From Conchocele bisecta (Eukaryota; Mollusca; Bivalvia; Lucinida; Thyasiridae): 64,000 nucleotides of DNA. Location of the stretch: contig JAQRGA010000042.1 of assembly GCA_029237695.1 (NCBI GenBank), forward strand, positions 868,001 through 932,000, given 5' to 3'. Below, one piece after another: positions 46,487 through 55,628 of the stretch. The position numbers and the translations under genes are program-made. Position 1 is the stretch's first letter, and every line of letters starts with the position of its first letter. Below the pieces are notes generated by a model, which was not told the origin of the DNA, made no database searches, and saw only the letters and a list, made by a program, of their open reading frames with translations.

Positions 46487-47977
46487 TTGTTTAACATAAT
46501 TAAAAGAAAAATAAAAAATCTCCTAAATAGTGGAGAAAAAAAGAAAACTCAGGTAAAACAAACTGGAATTAGACCTGTTTCATATTCTAAAACTAGAAAT
46601 ACTTCAAATAAAGCTGCTAAGCAATATCCTAAAAAAGATGTACTGCATAAAAAGAAGTCATCCGTATCTAATGTTGCAAAGAAGAAAGGTACTAAAAATT
46701 ACACTACGCATATAGTACAGAAGCCAAAACCTCTTGTAATGCCTGAATTGAAAATAGTTCCTGAATCTGACGGGAAAAAAAGATTTACTGATTTTGATAT
46801 ACAAAAAGAAATATTATGCGGTCTGCAGGATTCAAAATTTGAATATACTACAGAAATACAGAGAGAGTGTATTCCACATCTTCTTAAAACTAAAGATATT
46901 GCCGGTAAAGCTCAGACAGGCACGGGTAAAACCGCAGCATTTTTGATTGCTATTTTTACTCATTTATTAAAAAATCCACCAAAATATAGAGCACCCGGTA
47001 TGTGTAGAGCTTTGATTATTGCTCCTACACGTGAGCTTGCAATACAGATATATAAAGATGTAGAAATACTTGGTAAATATTGCGGGTTTAACAACCTCGT
47101 TGTTTATGGCGGTACAGGATATAAAAAACAGCAAATGGCACTTCAGAAACCTATCGATATTCTTGTTGGTACTCCAGGTAGATTATTAGACTATTCTGGA
47201 AGCAAATGTTTAAATTTATCTAAAACTGAAGCTTTTGTAATTGATGAAGCTGATAGAATGCTTGATATGGGATTTATTCCTGATGTAAGAAGAATCATAA
47301 ATCAACTTCCTCATCCTGAAAAAAGGCAGACTATGCTTTTTAGTGCAACTCTTTCAGAAGAGGTTATGCGCCTTGTTAAAAATTGGCAGGTTGATCCTGT
47401 TATGATTGAAGTTCAACCTGATCAAATTGTGGCAGAACCGATAGAGCAGGTATTTTACAGTGTTATGAGCGATGATAAAAGAGTTCTTTTACTATGGCTT
47501 CTTGAAAATGAAAAAGTTACAAAAACATTGATTTTTGTAAATAGGCGTGATTTCACTCAAAAATTAAAAACTTTTCTGCTTAGAAATAATTTTAATGTAG
47601 ATGTTTTATCTGGTGATATACCGCAGAATAAAAGAGAAAAAATTCTCAATAGTTTTAGAAATGATACAGGTAATATATTGATTGCGACTGATGTTGCATC
47701 ACGAGGTATTCATGTTGATGATGTTAGCCATGTTATTAATTATGATTTGCCTGAAAGGGCAGAGGATTATATTCACAGAATAGGCAGAACAGGACGTGCA
47801 GGAAAAAAAGGAAAATCTATAAGTTTTCTATGTGAATACGGTTCTTATGTAATGCCTGACATTGAAAAGGTACTTGAGACTGAAATAAAAAGTATTCAAC
47901 CTGAATCATATATGCTTGAAAGAAAACACAGACGGAATAATTCTAATGGATATTATTCAAAAAGAAATAGTAAATGA
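46487..47977 (+). CDS. DEAD-box ATP-dependent RNA helicase
   Basis: A 496-residue RNA helicase of the RhlB/RhlE group. The Q motif region is TEIQRECIP near residue 124, followed by Walker A AQTGTGKT near 142, PTRELA, VIDEADRMLDMGF, SAT, RGIHVDD and HRIGRTGR. It has an N-terminal Lys-rich extension of about 95 residues, likely RNA- or ribosome-binding, and a short basic tail. The start is TTG at 46487 with AAGGA 11 nt upstream; the upstream ATG is out of frame. It probably remodels structured RNA in this AT-rich organism. It is monocistronic. Confidence 0.93.
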   Translation: MFNIIKRKIKNLLNSGEKKKTQVKQTGIRPVSYSKTRNTSNKAAKQYPKKDVLHKKKSSVSNVAKKKGTKNYTTHIVQKPKPLVMPELKIVPESDGKKRFTDFDIQKEILCGLQDSKFEYTTEIQRECIPHLLKTKDIAGKAQTGTGKTAAFLIAIFTHLLKNPPKYRAPGMCRALIIAPTRELAIQIYKDVEILGKYCGFNNLVVYGGTGYKKQQMALQKPIDILVGTPGRLLDYSGSKCLNLSKTEAFVIDEADRMLDMGFIPDVRRIINQLPHPEKRQTMLFSATLSEEVMRLVKNWQVDPVMIEVQPDQIVAEPIEQVFYSVMSDDKRVLLLWLLENEKVTKTLIFVNRRDFTQKLKTFLLRNNFNVDVLSGDIPQNKREKILNSFRNDTGNILIATDVASRGIHVDDVSHVINYDLPERAEDYIHRIGRTGRAGKKGKSISFLCEYGSYVMPDIEKVLETEIKSIQPESYMLERKHRRNNSNGYYSKRNSK

Positions 47978-48498
47978 ATTAAAATATAATATTAGCTAAA
48001 ACTTATATGTCTATTTCCCGTAAGTTTAAGTAGTATAATTGCGGGTTATCTGGCAAATATTCTATAATTTTATCAGGGAATTTAGCTTTTCCAGTTGTTA
48101 TAGATAAGCATGTTGCTGTTAATCTTCCAACTGCTACTTTTCTGCTGTCTAATTTATGCAATATACCATCCCCAATGCTTTAATATGTTTATATTGTGTG
48201 ACCATATAAATAAAATGATTAACATTATTTACAATGTCCTGTAAATCAATCTCATTCTCTTTCAGTTCAGCTTCGTGAATATACTATTTATTAACATATA
48301 TATCCTCTGATTCCTTAGTTTTTGTTTATTATTATGTATTTATATATCATTTATTATGAATAAATTCACTTTTTGATTTTGAATATTTAAATTTATTGTA
48401 ATATAATAGTGCAGAATTAATATAAACTTCTTTATATATATGGGATAAATAATAAAAAAATATTTATTAACTTAAACCTAACACTGAGAAAATAATTT
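47978..48498 (-). pseudogene. Unidentified decayed coding sequence upstream of the sigma factor
   Basis: On the minus strand between about 48290 and 48000, fragments read YIHEAELKENEIDLQDIVNN, then HFIYMVTQYKHIKALG, and in another frame DSRKVAVGRLTATCLSITTG followed by KAKFPDKIIEYL. This looks like a former gene with frameshifts. I do not recognise the family. The remaining 200 bp before the sigma-factor gene are AT-rich with no clear promoter assignment. Confidence 0.35.
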
Positions 48499-49857
48499 AT
48501 GGAGATGACTGAAGTAATAAGGAAATACCATGAACGATCTATAGAGGAAGACGGACAGAAAACCAGTAATGTTTCATCTTATATGGGGTCAAATTCTACA
48601 CTTAGTTCATATTTTAGACAAATTTCTAAATCCTCACTCCTCACGGCAAAAGAAGAAGTTGCTTTAATGACTCAGTATTTTGATAATTCTGATATTGCAA
48701 AAAAATTATTATATCAGATAGGATTTGTTGCAGATGAACATCTGAAGATTATAGATGCATCTTATGAATCCAGAAATGAGATAGAGAGAGCATTTACTAC
48801 AAGTGTTAGAAATAAAAATATTCAGTCAGTTGTTCGTATCTATTCTGATTTGCCTGGCTGGAAGGAAGAAATATTAAATGCCAGGTCAGCATTATCAGAA
48901 GTTTGTTTTACCACTGAAGTTGAAAAGACTGAAGAGTTAAGAGTTTATTTAGGTGAAATTTTATCAAAGCATAAAGTTATTTGTGAAACTATTGAAGAGT
49001 GGCATGCTGTTGCGGTAGAATATTTAGAAATTTTTCAATCTACATCAGAAGAGGACACTGTAAAAAAAAATGAATTAAGAAGCAGAGTTTTAATGTCAGA
49101 CAGCAAATATATTGAGTTCGTTAAACAGATACAACTCTCAATATATTTAGCCGACAGTGCTAGAGAAATCATTGTAGAAAGCAATTTAAGACTTGTTGTG
49201 AGCATTGCTAAAAAGTTTAAAAATAGAGGCGTTCCTTTTATTGATCTTATTCAGGAAGGTAATATCGGTCTGATGAAAGCTGTTGATAAATTTGACTGTT
49301 CAAAAGGTTTTAGATTTAGTACATATGCTACTTGGTGGATCAGACTGTATATCCGAAGAGCTGCTGAAAGGCAGGGGCGCATAGTTAGGATTCCAACTCA
49401 CATGCTTGAAACTATAAATAAAATGTTCTTAAGAGAACAGGTATTTATTAGAGAAAATGGTTATGAACCTACTATAGAAGAACTTGCTAAAACATTGGAA
49501 TTAACCGTTGAAAGAGTCAGAGCTTTACGTAAAATGGCTATGCAGCCTTTATCTCTTCAGGCATCACTTTCATCAGACGAAGATGACAAAACATCACTTG
49601 AAGATATTTTAGAATCTTCTATTAAAGATCCTTCTAAACAGGCTATGCAGGCATCACTTCAGGATATGTTCAGAAAGGTGTTAGGTACATTGATGGAGAG
49701 AGAACAGCTTATTTTAAAGATGCGTTATGGTATTAATGTTGATAAACCTACAACATTAGAAGAAGTTGGAAAACATTTTAATCTTTCCAGAGAACGTATT
49801 CGTCAAATTGAAGTCAAAGCAATTCAAAAGTTGAAAAAAATGGTTGCTAAGATGTAG
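48499..49857 (+). CDS. rpoD: Sigma-70 family RNA polymerase sigma factor (RpoD-like)
   Basis: A 452-residue sigma factor with region 1.2 ([20 protein letters not shown] near 37-56), a long non-conserved segment, region 2 ([37 protein letters not shown]), region 3, and region 4.2 ([20 protein letters not shown]). It lacks region 1.1. Region 2.4 reads [10 protein letters not shown] where RpoD has WWIRQAITRA. At the two classical -12-reading positions (Q437, T440 in E. coli), this protein has Leu283 and Arg286. Region 4.2 looks normal. It could be the main sigma factor of a lineage with changed -10 recognition or an alternative housekeeping-like factor. The gene name is therefore provisional. 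Confidence 0.85.
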   Translation: MEMTEVIRKYHERSIEEDGQKTSNVSSYMGSNSTLSSYFRQISKSSLLTAKEEVALMTQYFDNSDIAKKLLYQIGFVADEHLKIIDASYESRNEIERAFTTSVRNKNIQSVVRIYSDLPGWKEEILNARSALSEVCFTTEVEKTEELRVYLGEILSKHKVICETIEEWHAVAVEYLEIFQSTSEEDTVKKNELRSRVLMSDSKYIEFVKQIQLSIYLADSAREIIVESNLRLVVSIAKKFKNRGVPFIDLIQEGNIGLMKAVDKFDCSKGFRFSTYATWWIRLYIRRAAERQGRIVRIPTHMLETINKMFLREQVFIRENGYEPTIEELAKTLELTVERVRALRKMAMQPLSLQASLSSDEDDKTSLEDILESSIKDPSKQAMQASLQDMFRKVLGTLMEREQLILKMRYGINVDKPTTLEEVGKHFNLSRERIRQIEVKAIQKLKKMVAKM

Positions 49858-50848
49858 TTTTGTAATTAGTATTACATGATTCACCAACATCAAAATTTGT
49901 ATTAAAAATGGCATCTTTTAATACAAATTTTGCTATACCTGTTCTTAAACCGCTGCTTGTGATTTGAAAATATTTTGTACCAAGCTTTTTAAGTATAATT
50001 GATAATATATTTATTCCTGTAGGAAACGAATCAGCTCTGTCGGGATCCATTCCGGGTATTTTTTTTCTCGACTTTAAATTTAATCTACATAGATTTTTCA
50101 CATTTTTTTCAAGCTCTTTACTGTTATATAATTTTTTGTCTACATACTGTTTGTCATGCAGTATCTGCTTTGCTACAATATTAGCGTACATAGTCAGAGT
50201 ATTGCCGGAACAGATAATAATAGGTTCTCTTCCTTCGAGCCAATGCTTAATATCTTTTATAATAGTAACTGTATGTTGATTGATATATTTTTGCAGTGGT
50301 GAATAAAAACAGAAAATAGGTTTATTCCTATTTATATCTACAGGGAGAAAAAAACTTCCTATGCCCAGTACATGACTGCCAACCAACATGTCTTTTGTCC
50401 CAAAAGCAATATAAGTTTTATCACCTCTTACATCTAAATTTATTATTGGTCGTTCTATTTTGCCAAAACTGGTTAGAACACCTTTGTATATGTAATTTAT
50501 TTCATCATTTTCTGTTATGATATGTGGAAAAATATTTAATGCCGTTTGGCACTTTACTAAAAATTCAGTTTTATTTATGGCTTTGTTTATGGAACTTGTA
50601 ACAGTTATAATGATTTCATCTACATTTTCTTTTCTTGCAATATTTATTACCTCTTTGCAAATATCAATTGTTCTATCAACTGCTTTATTTGAAAGATTAT
50701 TATTTTCATTTAGGCCTTCACCTAGTCTAGATATTCCACCGAATTCATTTAGAATTTCAAATTCATCTGCTTTTTTGGAAGACACTAACAGTAGCATGAC
50801 AGAGCTGATACCAATATCTAATACAGCTATTTTTTTAAGATTAATCAT
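49847..50848 (-). CDS. Ppx/GppA family phosphatase
   Basis: A 333-residue ASKHA-fold protein: [14 protein letters not shown] opens it, [11 protein letters not shown] follows, then [14 protein letters not shown] in the second phosphate-loop position and [10 protein letters not shown]. This matches exopolyphosphatase/pppGpp phosphohydrolases. The second loop normally reads D.GGGS; here it is DVRGDK, so the glycine-rich loop is weakened and catalysis may be altered. It overlaps the 3' end of the sigma factor gene by 11 bp (convergent), so the two transcripts can pair at their 3' ends. The family could affect (p)ppGpp or polyphosphate levels. Confidence 0.78.
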   Translation of the reverse strand: MINLKKIAVLDIGISSVMLLLVSSKKADEFEILNEFGGISRLGEGLNENNNLSNKAVDRTIDICKEVINIARKENVDEIIITVTSSINKAINKTEFLVKCQTALNIFPHIITENDEINYIYKGVLTSFGKIERPIINLDVRGDKTYIAFGTKDMLVGSHVLGIGSFFLPVDINRNKPIFCFYSPLQKYINQHTVTIIKDIKHWLEGREPIIICSGNTLTMYANIVAKQILHDKQYVDKKLYNSKELEKNVKNLCRLNLKSRKKIPGMDPDRADSFPTGINILSIILKKLGTKYFQITSSGLRTGIAKFVLKDAIFNTNFDVGESCNTNYKTTS

Positions 50849-51039
50849 GATTGTATTATCATTATATTTAGCCAGAAATTAATTTATATATAATAAATAA
50901 TAATAACATCATTAGAAAAATAGTAAATTTATATTAATAATAAAATAGCAGATATGATTTTTAATATTATAAAGAGATAAAAAAATTAGTGTAGATTAAT
51001 AGTTGTAAAATACTATTAAAATTATACTCGGAGCTGATA

Positions 51040-52053
51040 ATGATTATTGTATTGAAACCAAATATACCTGAAGGAAGGATAGCTGAAATAACTGAAATTA
51101 TTAAAAAACTTGGTTATGAATATAGGGTGATTAAAGGTACAGAGCATACTGTAATAGGTGCTGTTGGTGACGAACATATACACCAATCTTTAGATAGGTT
51201 AAAAAACTTTCAATATGTTCAAAATGTGCTGCCTATCCAAAAACCGTATAAATTAGTCAGCCGGGAGTATAGGAAAAAAAATACAATAGTAAAAATTGGC
51301 AGGGAATCAGTTGGCGGTGATGATTTTACGTTTATTGCAGGTCCATGTGCAGTTGAAAGTTATGAACAGATGCATACTGTTACAAAAGATATTGTAAAAG
51401 CCGGTGTAAACATTATTCGCGGAGGAGCCTATAAACCTCGCACATCACCTTACGCTTTTCAGGGATTAGGAGAAAAAGGTTTAGAAATACTTCAGGCTAT
51501 GAAAGATGAGTTTGGGGTTTCTATTATAACAGAAATAGTAGGCGTTACTTATATTGAAAAAGTTGCAGAAGTCGCAGATTGTTTACAAATAGGTGCAAGG
51601 AATTGTCAAAATTACCATCTACTTGAAATGGTTTCTAAAGTTAGTAGACCTGTTCTTCTTAAAAGAGGTATGTCCACATCAATTAGTGAATGGCTTTCTG
51701 CAGCTGAATATTTAGTAGTTAACGGATGCCCTAATGTTATTTTATGTGAACGCGGTATACGAACATTTGAAACTGCAACTAGAAGCACACTGGATGTCGG
51801 AGCCATAGCTGTTGCCAAACAGGAATCACATTTTCCGGTAATGGTTGATCCGTCACACGCTGCAGGTAAAGTTAATTTGGTTGCACCGCTTGCGCGTGCC
51901 GGTATTGCTGCCGGAGCAGACGGTTTAATTGTTGAAGTTCATCCTGACCCTGTCTCTGCATTAAGTGATGCAGCACAACAGATCAAATTAACTGAATTTG
52001 CTGATTTTATTAAAAATGTAATGCCTTTTGTTGAAGCAGGTAAGAAAATATAA
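51040..52053 (+). CDS. aroF: 3-deoxy-7-phosphoheptulonate synthase (AroF, type I beta)
   Basis: First enzyme of the shikimate pathway, condensing PEP and erythrose 4-phosphate. This 337-residue form has an N-terminal ferredoxin-like/ACT-type domain of about 75 residues (MIIVLKPNIPEGRIAEITEI, then HTVIGAVGDE), which senses tyrosine or phenylalanine in relatives. The catalytic barrel follows, with AGPCAVES near residue 100, RGGAYKPRTSPYAFQG near 128, and DPSHAAGK near 271. It is monocistronic. Its product leads to chorismate, which PabA/TrpG (2662) would use with a partner. Confidence 0.95.
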   Translation: MIIVLKPNIPEGRIAEITEIIKKLGYEYRVIKGTEHTVIGAVGDEHIHQSLDRLKNFQYVQNVLPIQKPYKLVSREYRKKNTIVKIGRESVGGDDFTFIAGPCAVESYEQMHTVTKDIVKAGVNIIRGGAYKPRTSPYAFQGLGEKGLEILQAMKDEFGVSIITEIVGVTYIEKVAEVADCLQIGARNCQNYHLLEMVSKVSRPVLLKRGMSTSISEWLSAAEYLVVNGCPNVILCERGIRTFETATRSTLDVGAIAVAKQESHFPVMVDPSHAAGKVNLVAPLARAGIAAGADGLIVEVHPDPVSALSDAAQQIKLTEFADFIKNVMPFVEAGKKI

Positions 52054-52151
52054 TTTTATAACCAGCACGTAATACAATAATAAAATTATGAATAAAACTT
52101 ATACTCTCTGGAAAATATTAAAACGAGTTAAAATCCTACATACTTCTACTT

Positions 52152-52564
52152 TTGATGTATTATATATATGAAGAAAAAGCTGTCTGCTCAAAAAGTGGAT
52201 TAACTGGAGATTTTTTCGTTATAGATTGTTCTAATTCATGGCTTAAAGTTATTGCTTTGACATCTGATAATAAATTAGTTATGATCAAGCAGTACCGACA
52301 TGGTTCTAAAAGGTTTGAAATTGAAATTACTAGAGGTCTAGTTGAACTTGGAGAAATACTTGAGCGGGCTGGATTAAGACAACCTAAGTAAGAAACAGAA
52401 TTTATCAGAAATAAAAAATTGAAATTATAGGAAAATTATACCCTAATCCGGCTTTACAAGAAAACCGGTGCTATACTGTTTCGGTTGAAGATGTAATAAA
52501 AAAATATGATACTTCTCTTGATACAGGTGAGGATATTAAAACTATTTTGATTCCTCTTGATTAA
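52152..52564 (+). pseudogene. Decayed Nudix hydrolase (ADP-ribose pyrophosphatase-like)
   Basis: The first part (79 codons) reads YRHGSKRFEIEITRGLVELG then EILERAGLRQ, resembling the approach to a Nudix box (QYR......E.P.G..E.GE....A..REL.EETG) but collapsed by deletion. After a frameshift the C-terminal part continues as IGKLYPNPALQENRCYTVSV, then EDVIKKYDTSLDTGEDIKTI, to a TAA at 52562-52564, a typical Nudix ADPRase tail. The catalytic REx2EE is missing, so it is dead. The gene at 18326 is a separate, intact Nudix protein. Confidence 0.75.
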
Positions 52565-52664
52565 ATAGACAATAAAATCAATAATGGTACTATTACTCAT
52601 GGTATTATTTTGAAAGCTTTATTATTGTTATAAACAATTAGTAATATAAATGAGAATTTGAATT

Positions 52665-52931
52665 ATGAAAAGTGCATATGAATTGGCTATGAAACGTGCA
52701 GGTGTAACGTCTGTTAAAAAATTAACTGAAGCTCAGAAAGAAAAAATATCAGAATTAGATGCAGTATGTAAATCAAAAATAGCTGAAGCTAAACTCAGAG
52801 CTGATGAGAAGAAGAATATAGCCACAGGTGATTTTGCTATTTTAAGTCAGATATCTGAGGATTTAGCAGTAGAATTAGCATCATTGAATTCTAAAGTTGA
52901 ACAGGAAAAAGAAAGAATAAGAAATTCATGA
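52665..52931 (+). CDS. Small coiled-coil protein upstream of the DtxR regulator
   Basis: An 88-residue hydrophilic, helix-rich protein (KAGVTSVKKLTEAQ-like start, many Lys and Glu, LKxxD/E heptads), predicted to be a coiled coil. I do not recognise a named family. It overlaps the DtxR-type regulator by 4 bp (ATGA), so the two are translated together, and a shared role is plausible. The reading frame is clean and not repetitive, which supports a real gene. Confidence 0.6.
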   Translation: MKSAYELAMKRAGVTSVKKLTEAQKEKISELDAVCKSKIAEAKLRADEKKNIATGDFAILSQISEDLAVELASLNSKVEQEKERIRNS

Positions 52932-53371
52932 ATAATAATATTACAGAAAATCTTAGCTTTAATCAACAACAGTACATGGAGACTATTTTTTCTTTATGCA
53001 TAGCACATGAACATGCACATGTGAAGTTTATTGCTGAAAACTTGAACATAAGTATGCCTTCTGTGACAGAGGCTTTGCGGGGACTTGCTAAAATGGGATT
53101 GATAAATTATAAGGCTAGAAAAGCTGTTACAATGACAGATTATGGGTGGCAGATAGGTAAAGAACTACAAGTTAGACACAAAATTTTTGCTAAGTTTTTT
53201 AATGATGTTCTTGGGCTTAAAACTGGGCATTCAGAAAAAATGGCATGTAATATAGAGCATGTTATTGATGACAAAGTTCGGGAAAGACTATCTGACTTTA
53301 TTCTGTTTATAGAAGAATCAGGAGAGTCATATTTAAAATTACTTGAAGAGTTTAAAAACAGATATAAATAA
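52928..53371 (+). CDS. DtxR/MntR-type metal-dependent transcriptional regulator
   Basis: A 147-residue regulator. The N-terminal winged helix (QQQYMETIFSLC, VKFIAENLNISMPSVTEALR, GLAKMGLINYKARKAVTMTD) and the following dimerisation helices (EKMACNIEHVIDDKVRERL) are characteristic of the DtxR/MntR/IdeR family. Metal ligands His and Glu in the CNIEH segment are present; the SH3-like domain is absent, as in MntR. It probably represses iron or manganese uptake genes, none of which lies in this window. It is coupled to the coiled-coil gene upstream. Confidence 0.85.
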   Translation: MNNNITENLSFNQQQYMETIFSLCIAHEHAHVKFIAENLNISMPSVTEALRGLAKMGLINYKARKAVTMTDYGWQIGKELQVRHKIFAKFFNDVLGLKTGHSEKMACNIEHVIDDKVRERLSDFILFIEESGESYLKLLEEFKNRYK

Positions 53372-53700
53372 TTTTAGATATTAAAATTCATAATTTAGAT
53401 TTAATAACGCATAATTATAATTCAACTTTTTGGAGGTTAAAAGATTTTTTGTTTGGTATTTCCTATAGGAAAAACAGCTATACCGTATTTTGAATTTTCA
53501 GTTTATATTATGGCAGGTTAGTTATTATACTACAGCTCTGTTAATATGTAACGAGAATTGCAAAAGATTAATTGAAATCATTCTAACTAACTATCTCTCT
53601 GTAGAGAAAATATATAGTTTTAGATATCTTTTATATCGTTTGTTTTTATAGAGTTATGAAATTGTTTTCTAAATCTCAAATTTACAACCTAAAATGGAGT
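53372..53700. other. Spacer without a recognisable gene
   Basis: AT-rich, 329 bp, between the DtxR-type regulator and the Smr gene (convergent). Short coding-like frames are broken by stops and match nothing I know. No clear terminator is visible. Confidence 0.3.
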
Positions 53701-53979
53701 TTAGATATAGATTACCGTCACACCGCTGCCACCTGGGATATTCATAACTTCTCCATAAAATGTATCTTTTATGTATGAATTAGATTTTAGATAATTTCTT
53801 ATACCTATTTTTAATGCCCCTGTCCCAATACCATGTACTATTAAAATACTATTGTACATCCCTGAATAAATAGCTTTTTCTAGTTCGTATATGGACTCTT
53901 CAACTGTTTTTCCGTGTAGATCAATGCTTATGTCGTAATTAAAATGTAAGTTTGTATCTTGACGTTTTCGATTTCTCAT
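53701..53979 (-). CDS. Small Smr-domain protein
   Basis: A 92-residue stand-alone Smr (small MutS-related) domain. It has DLHGKTVEES near residue 20, LIVHGIGTGALKIGIRNYLK near 48 and a C-terminal GGSGVTVIYI. These correspond to the nuclease-type DLHG and HGxGxG motifs of MutS2 C-termini. Stand-alone Smr proteins can nick nucleic acid or cut mRNA on stalled ribosomes. It is monocistronic on the minus strand, divergent from the leucine-leader transcript. Confidence 0.85.
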   Translation of the reverse strand: MRNRKRQDTNLHFNYDISIDLHGKTVEESIYELEKAIYSGMYNSILIVHGIGTGALKIGIRNYLKSNSYIKDTFYGEVMNIPGGSGVTVIYI

Positions 53980-54090
53980 ATTCTCTCAAATTTACTTTTT
54001 TTTATGCCAAATATTAAATAAGTAATTGTAATTAATCTAAAATATAATAGCATAATAAAACAGAGTTATTTTAGAGGATTTATTAAAATT

Positions 54091-54237
54091 ATGAAAAAAA
54101 TAGATATAATAAAATTTAGAGAACAAAAGTTTTTTAAAATTTTTGACGATATCTCTATTATGAATGACTATGAACTCTTATCTATTGATACTAAATTATC
54201 ACTACTACTTGATATGTACTCTGCAGATGGGAACTAG
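54091..54237 (+). CDS. Candidate leucine leader peptide upstream of leuA
   Basis: A 48-codon frame with GAGG 12 nt upstream of its ATG. Leucine codons are concentrated near its end: six of twelve residues at positions 29-40 (LLSIDTKLSLLL; codons CTC, TTA, TTA, CTA, CTA, CTT). It ends 21 bp before a strong terminator hairpin that precedes leuA. The GC-rich stretch GCAGATGGGAACT (54223-54235), which overlaps the last codons, can pair with the left arm of the terminator. This is the expected geometry of transcription attenuation by leucyl-tRNA. It is longer than classical leader peptides. The peptide itself need have no function. Confidence 0.6.
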   Translation: MKKIDIIKFREQKFFKIFDDISIMNDYELLSIDTKLSLLLDMYSADGN

Positions 54238-54258
54238 CTGATTAAATCTAGAATTTTT

Positions 54259-54294
54259 AGCCCGCTGCTGGGAAAAGGCAGTGGGCTTTTTTTT
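54259..54294 (+). terminator. Terminator/attenuator hairpin between leader peptide and leuA
   Basis: AGCCCGCTGC (54259-54268) pairs with GCAGTGGGCT (54278-54287), with one G-U pair and a 9-nt loop, followed by a run of T. It is the most GC-rich hairpin in this region and lies 29 bp before the leuA start. The left arm can instead pair with GCAG-AT-GGG-AA-CT at 54223-54235. Confidence 0.9.
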
Positions 54295-54322
54295 ATGTAT
54301 TAAAAAATTAGAGGAGAAGGTA

Positions 54323-55528
54323 ATGAAGAAAATAAAGATTTTTGACACCACATTAAGAGATGGTGAGCAGGCAGCAGGAAGTAGATTGGGTACACATGAT
54401 AAAGTTGAAATAGCAAAACAACTTGAAAAATTGAATGTTGATATAATTGAAGCCGGTTTTCCTATTTCATCGCCGGAAGATTTTAATTCTGTTATGGAGA
54501 TATCCAAAGCAGTTAGAAAACCTATTATTTGTGGTTTAACTAGAGCGGTACCTAAAGATATTGATGTATGCGGACAGGCATTGAAGTATGCTGCAAAATC
54601 TAGAATTCATACAGGAATAGCAGTTTCAAATATTCATGTTATGCATAAATTTACAGACCTTAAATATGGAAAAACAATTAAGGGAAAAAAGAAAAAAATA
54701 TTGAATATGGCTGTAAAAGCTGTATTGCAGGCAAAACAATATACTGATGACGTGGAATTTTATGCTGAAGATGCAGGTCGTGCTGAAAGAGAATATCTTT
54801 TTGAAATAGTACATGCAGTAATTGATGCCGGAGCAACAGTTGTAAATATACCGGATACTACAGGTTATAGTGTACCTGAACAGTTTGGTGATCTTATCTA
54901 TAATATAAAAACAAAAGTTTCTAATATAGATAATGCTGTAATAAGTGTACACTGTCATAACGATTTAGGAATGGCTGTATCAAATACAATGGCGGCAATT
55001 ATAAATGGTGCTGGTCAGATTGAAGGCACAATTAACGGTATTGGCGAAAGGGCTGGGAACGCTGCAATAGAAGAAGTTATAATGGCACTGAAAATTCGGG
55101 CTGGATATTATGATATTGATACAGATATAGAGATAAAAGAGCTTTATAAAACTAGTAGATTAGTTGCCGATAAACTAAATCTGACTATTCCGCAAAATAA
55201 AGCAGTAATTGGTAAAAATGCATTTGCTCATAGTTCTGGCATTCATGTTGATGGTTTTTTGAAAAGTAGGGATACGTATGAAATCATTAATCCTGATGAT
55301 ATCGGTTTCCCTAAAAGTAGTGTAATTTTGACTGCCAGAACAGGACGGCATGGTTTACATCATAGATTGAATGATTTGGGATATAGTTTTAAAGATGATG
55401 AATTAGAACAGATTTACAAACGTTTTTTGGTTGTAGCAGATAAAAAAAGTGAAATAGTAAATGAAGACCTTATTGCTATTATTAATGATGAAGAAGTTAT
55501 TAAACTTGAATATTTACATTCTATTTAG
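54323..55528 (+). CDS. leuA: 2-isopropylmalate synthase, truncated (regulatory domain lost by frameshift)
   Basis: Condenses acetyl-CoA with 2-oxoisovalerate, the first committed step of leucine synthesis. The catalytic TIM barrel is intact: IFDTTLRDGEQ near residue 6, VHCHNDLGMAVSNT near 217, and GIGERAGNA near 246. The linker subdomain (GKNAFAHSSGIHVDG) follows. The protein stops at residue 401, short of the roughly 510 expected, because one extra base in the final TTTAG shifts the frame. The regulatory domain continues out of frame as SGMGTIPSSTVKILKNGEKI, then RGVALGDVSVDAI. I place the start at 54323 (GGAGAAGG upstream). It may be a leucine-insensitive enzyme or an early pseudogene. Confidence 0.88.
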   Translation: MKKIKIFDTTLRDGEQAAGSRLGTHDKVEIAKQLEKLNVDIIEAGFPISSPEDFNSVMEISKAVRKPIICGLTRAVPKDIDVCGQALKYAAKSRIHTGIAVSNIHVMHKFTDLKYGKTIKGKKKKILNMAVKAVLQAKQYTDDVEFYAEDAGRAEREYLFEIVHAVIDAGATVVNIPDTTGYSVPEQFGDLIYNIKTKVSNIDNAVISVHCHNDLGMAVSNTMAAIINGAGQIEGTINGIGERAGNAAIEEVIMALKIRAGYYDIDTDIEIKELYKTSRLVADKLNLTIPQNKAVIGKNAFAHSSGIHVDGFLKSRDTYEIINPDDIGFPKSSVILTARTGRHGLHHRLNDLGYSFKDDELEQIYKRFLVVADKKSEIVNEDLIAIINDEEVIKLEYLHSI

Positions 55529-55628
55529 TGGAATGGGAACTATTCCTTCTTCTACAGTGAAAATATTGAAAAACGGTGAAAAAATTAGAGGAGTAGCCCT
55601 CGGTGATGTATCTGTTGATGCTATTTAA
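55529..55628 (+). pseudogene. Out-of-frame remnant of the leuA regulatory domain
   Basis: Shifted by one base relative to leuA, this reads SGMGTIPSSTVKILKNGEKI then RGVALGDVSVDAI, ending in TAA at 55626-55628. It matches the start of the LeuA allosteric domain (PTA.V.L..DG......GDGPVDA). Beyond it KKINCFVEDLSGHYLFW is too diverged to align well, so more of the domain has been lost than one frameshift explains. Confidence 0.72.

Noticed and set aside
54281..54322. Longer leuA reading frame starting at 54281
   Set aside because: It would begin inside the terminator hairpin. The ATG at 54323 has a strong ribosome-binding site (GGAGAAGG) and the family-typical start.
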